Part shown: one piece after another, positions 31,429-34,094 of the stretch
Numbering within the stretch: the first letter of the stretch is position 1
How the letters are laid out: each line of letters opens with the position of its first letter
NCBI GenBank assembly: GCA_002428735.1
Contig: DIXO01000049.1
Coordinates: 1 to 34,094 of the forward strand
DNA: 34,094 bases
Source of the DNA: Syntrophaceae bacterium UBA6078
GTDB lineage: Bacteria > Desulfobacterota > Syntrophia > Syntrophales > UBA2210
Reading direction: 5' to 3'
Notes under the pieces: generated by a model
The model's input: only the letters and a program-made list of their open reading frames with translations
Told to the model about the DNA's origin: nothing
The model's database searches: none
Program-made: the position numbers and the translations under genes

Positions 31429-32319
31429 TTATTTTTGAAACAGCATCTCCCATTCGTAGATCTTGTCCTGGGCGCTCCGCGCATCCGTGGCGTCGGGCCT
31501 CAGGAGAAGGTAGTGCCGCATATAGAAGATGGCCGTCACCGGTCGTTGCTCCTGGGCCGCGAGCAGGGCCATGTTGAAGTAGGCCTCCGGATAGACGGTC
31601 CGGTCGAGGGCAATGGCCTTCTCGTACTGTGTCAGGGCCTTGCCGTATTCCTTCTGCTGGGCGAGGGCATTGGCCTGAACGAACAACTTCCTCTGCTCTT
31701 CCGAAACCGCAGGTTTGACCGCGAGTGCCCGGTACTGGGCGGCGACCGGTTCGAAGCGGACGAGTTGCTCATCGTACTGCGTCATCACATTTTTCACCTG
31801 CTGCTGCCGGAAGAAAAGCGCGTCGGTGAGCCGCTGGGCGGTTGTCAGATCCGTCGCTCTGAAGGTAAGTATCTCCGGGATGATGATAGCGTACCGACCT
31901 TGCCGGCCGTCCCTGCCGATTTGGGTGGCGAGGGATGCTTTGATCAGCTGATAATAAAACAAGGTAAATACCCTGATATCGTTGCTCCCCACGCGCTGGT
32001 AGTGAATCTCCAGTCCGTTGGGTTTTTTGCTGAAATCCAAGTGTTTCACGACGGCAGGGCGGCTGTACGTAAGGTAATCTTCGCCCGTGTAAATCCATAT
32101 CGTGCCGCGATTCGCCTGTCTGAGGTCGTCAGTGACCTGGCTCCATGTCTTGTCTGCCGGGATCTGGGGATAATACACGACATCGTATCCCGGGGTGAGA
32201 CTTCCGGAAGCGTTACTGCTTCTGTTCATGATTGGTTCCGGGGCAGTGACGCACCCTGAAAACACCACCGCAATCGTGATACAGAGGATACATCCAGAAA
32301 GATTTTTTAACAAACGCAT
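31429..32319 (-). CDS. TPR-module lipoprotein, array member 3
   Basis: 296 residues. Signal peptide ILCITIAVVFSGC (lipobox VFSGC). The N-terminal region has VVYYPQIPADKTWSQVTDDL, a tyrosine-rich stretch and ETHYQR-like strands unlike other members. The module is present but most diverged: EEQRKLFVQANALAQQKEYG, YPEAYFNMALLAAQEQRPVT, and DATDARSAQDKIYEW. ATG at 32319 lies behind GGGGAAACAGGT. It begins 20 bp after the stop of member 2. Confidence 0.86.
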   Translation of the reverse strand: MRLLKNLSGCILCITIAVVFSGCVTAPEPIMNRSSNASGSLTPGYDVVYYPQIPADKTWSQVTDDLRQANRGTIWIYTGEDYLTYSRPAVVKHLDFSKKPNGLEIHYQRVGSNDIRVFTLFYYQLIKASLATQIGRDGRQGRYAIIIPEILTFRATDLTTAQRLTDALFFRQQQVKNVMTQYDEQLVRFEPVAAQYRALAVKPAVSEEQRKLFVQANALAQQKEYGKALTQYEKAIALDRTVYPEAYFNMALLAAQEQRPVTAIFYMRHYLLLRPDATDARSAQDKIYEWEMLFQK

Positions 32320-32339
32320 ACCTGTTTCCCCTTTCGTCA

Positions 32340-33299
32340 TTATCTGTTCATCAGCAGTTCCCATTCGTAGATTTTGTCCTGGGCACTGCGGGCGTCCTTG
32401 GCGTCCGGCTCAAGCATCAGGTACTGTTTCATATAGGTGATCGCCGATTTGTACCACTGGAGTTGTCCCGACAGGAGGGCCATATTGAAGTAGGCGCCCG
32501 GATACGAAACGGGGTCGATGTCGAGAGCCTTGAGGTACAGATCGATGGCTCTCCTGTAATCTTTTTTCTGGTTCAGCGCGTTGGCCTGGACGATGTATTT
32601 GCGTTGTTCCTCGGTGACCGGAGGCTTGACTGCCATGGTTCGGTACTCGGCTGCCTTCGATTCAAAAAGCGCGAGCCGCTCGTCACGCTGTTTCTTCTGC
32701 GCCTGCTGGATAAAAAAGAGGTCATCGGCAAATCTCTGCGCGCCGGACAGATCTCCCCTATGAAAATGGAATAAAATCTGATCTCGAAGTTGGACGGTAT
32801 AGATGTATGGGTCCTTATCCTTGCTGGTTGTCACAGAGAGAAGGACATCCGTCAAATCGGCATAGGAAAAGATTATACGGGGGGATATCTCGATCCTGTC
32901 ATCCAGAACCGCAACCCTCTTAAACAGCATGTATTGAAGCCGATTATTGGAATCATACTGCCTGCTGACCCCGCCGGTATGACCTTTATTCAGTTCAGCC
33001 AGATGGGGTTGATTGGCATACAGATTGAGATCCCGTTCAGAATAATAGTTACCACTCCCGAATGTGATGCCGAACAGGATATTTCTGTTTTCCAGAAGCC
33101 GCGCCAGATCAGCCTTCGCGGCGTCGATGCTTTGAATGCCGGGAGGAAGTTTCGGCTGATACGCACCCCCCGTCTCCTTGCTTACTGCGGACAGGCCATC
33201 GATACCGCCGGTATTCATGTTTGATCCCGGCGCTGCGCATCCGAACAGGACCACCAGCATTAAAATTCCAGTCCCGAACGAACTTAATTTCTTATTCAT
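32340..33299 (-). CDS. TPR-module lipoprotein, array member 2
   Basis: 319 residues. Signal peptide GTGILMLVVLFGC with lipobox VLFGC. Both the N-terminal domain (DAAKADLARLLENRNILFGI, YYSERDLNLYANQ) and the module match array member 6 at 26730 closely, in DNA as well as protein, so these two are the youngest pair or have been homogenised. The module reads EEQRKYIVQANALNQKKDYR, YPGAYFNMALLSGQ and DAKDARSAQDKIYEW. ATG at 33299 follows GAGGGAACACC. Confidence 0.87.
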   Translation of the reverse strand: MNKKLSSFGTGILMLVVLFGCAAPGSNMNTGGIDGLSAVSKETGGAYQPKLPPGIQSIDAAKADLARLLENRNILFGITFGSGNYYSERDLNLYANQPHLAELNKGHTGGVSRQYDSNNRLQYMLFKRVAVLDDRIEISPRIIFSYADLTDVLLSVTTSKDKDPYIYTVQLRDQILFHFHRGDLSGAQRFADDLFFIQQAQKKQRDERLALFESKAAEYRTMAVKPPVTEEQRKYIVQANALNQKKDYRRAIDLYLKALDIDPVSYPGAYFNMALLSGQLQWYKSAITYMKQYLMLEPDAKDARSAQDKIYEWELLMNR

Positions 33300-33356
33300 A
33301 TATGGTGTTCCCTCTATCTTTGATGCGGAAATCGAGCATTCCGAGCTGATGTGTTT

Positions 33357-34094
33357 TCACTGCTGCTTTTGTTGTATCATCAGCTCCCACTCGTATATCT
33401 TATCCTGGGCGCTGCGGGCGTCCTTCGCGTCGGGTTCGAGCAGCAGATACTGCTTCATGTAGGATATGGCCGGATTGAACCGGTGCACCTGCGCGGAGAG
33501 CAGCCCCAGATTGAAGTAGGCTGCCGGATAAGAAACGGGGTCCAATGCGACGACTTTCAGGTACATGTCAATGGCGCTGCTATACGCTTTTTGCTGACTC
33601 AACGCGTTGGCCTGAACAATGTATTTTCTCTGTTCCTCCGACACCGCAGGCTTGACCGTCAGGGCGCGATATTCGGCCGCTTGTGTTTCAAAAGATGCAA
33701 GTTCTTTGTTGCGCTGTTGCAATAGCTGCCGTTGAATGAAATAGAGGTCGTCGGCCAGCCTTTGTACATCCTTCAGATCCTTTCCCTGAAAATGGAATGA
33801 AACGTTTCTCGGCAGCTTAATCATATACGGGTATGCCGCATACAGATCATTCCGGTACTCAATCGCAAGCGAATAATCCAGTAAATCTTCGTAGCGGAAA
33901 TACGCGAAGGGAACCTTGATTCTGTCTTGGTCAAGGGGCATAAACTGTGTCAGGATAGCGTTCAGGGCGTACTGATTTGTAAATTCAAACCTGGCTTGAT
34001 TGGAAGGCAGCGTCCAAAAGTTCTTGTCCGGATTGTGGAATTCCTTTATCTCTTGCAATTGAGTGTAGTTGCCTTGATCCACCACCAAAAAAAT
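33357..34094 (-). CDS. TPR-module lipoprotein, array member 1 (5' truncated by window edge)
   Basis: The frame is open to the right edge of the window (codons ATT TTT TTG GTG GTG GAT reading inward), so the signal peptide and lipobox are outside; about 245 residues are visible. The N-terminal domain (LQEIKEFHNPDKNFWTLPSN and YALNAILTQFMPLDQDRIKV) resembles member 5 in layout. The module is complete: LADDLYFIQRQLLQQ, AAEYRALTVKPAVSEEQRKY, YPAAYFNLGLLSAQ, DAKDARSAQDKIYEW, with a short glutamine-rich tail. More array members may lie beyond the edge. Lipidation is inferred from paralogues. Confidence 0.85.
   Translation of the reverse strand: MFLVVDQGNYTQLQEIKEFHNPDKNFWTLPSNQARFEFTNQYALNAILTQFMPLDQDRIKVPFAYFRYEDLLDYSLAIEYRNDLYAAYPYMIKLPRNVSFHFQGKDLKDVQRLADDLYFIQRQLLQQRNKELASFETQAAEYRALTVKPAVSEEQRKYIVQANALSQQKAYSSAIDMYLKVVALDPVSYPAAYFNLGLLSAQVHRFNPAISYMKQYLLLEPDAKDARSAQDKIYEWELMIQQKQQ

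Overview
The window (about 34 kb, GC-rich core with AT-richer patches) looks like a chromosomal segment of a Gram-negative, probably anaerobic bacterium. Lipobox-bearing lipoproteins, the anaerobe-style thiamine genes and the overall gene content suggest Desulfobacterota (former Deltaproteobacteria); that placement is an inference from gene style, not a measurement.

Region 1 (1-4962, + strand) is a thiamine operon: the 3' part of thiC, an ABC importer of the thiamine-precursor type (thiZ, thiX, thiY), thiM and thiE. The genes are packed with overlaps or gaps of at most 39 bp. It couples de novo pyrimidine synthesis and probable pyrimidine uptake to thiazole salvage and thiamine phosphate synthesis.

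Region 2 (4994-10026, - strand) reads right to left: a fluoride (crcB-motif) riboswitch, a dynamin-like GTPase, a 326-bp spacer with two perfect inverted repeats, enolase, a small ATPase with an altered Walker A, and an alpha/alpha-toroid (prenyltransferase-repeat) protein. Fluoride is a classical enolase inhibitor, so a fluoride-sensing RNA on a membrane-remodelling GTPase next to eno is the most striking regulatory feature here.

Region 3 (10353-23934, + strand) is an accessory island. After a HIT-family protein comes an in-frame chimera of a HAD-like N-terminus with a nucleotidyltransferase C-terminus, a likely HEPN-partner remnant, a HTH regulator behind a multi-half-site operator, and an ImmA-like remnant. 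A debris zone follows, with an 18-residue transposase (RAYT) start and a solo copy of a repeat. Then come an OLD-like ATPase/TOPRIM nuclease and a type III restriction-modification locus whose mod and res genes are separated by a DUF488 protein, an unrecognised protein, a res'-'mod chimeric ORF and a GIY-YIG gene flanked by inverted repeats. An IS1182-type transposase remnant, itself split by a 185-bp hairpin-ended insert resembling a non-autonomous IS200/IS605 element, closes the island beside a full-length copy of the HAD gene.

Region 4 (23965-34094, - strand) holds an aldehyde dehydrogenase, a patatin-like lipase and a tight array of secreted proteins: six paralogous lipoproteins with variable N-terminal parts and a nearly invariant TPR-like C-terminal module, interleaved with a 503-residue secreted protein and an internally deleted relative of it. 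This array is unlike any operon I can name.

No rRNA, tRNA or CRISPR array was recognised.
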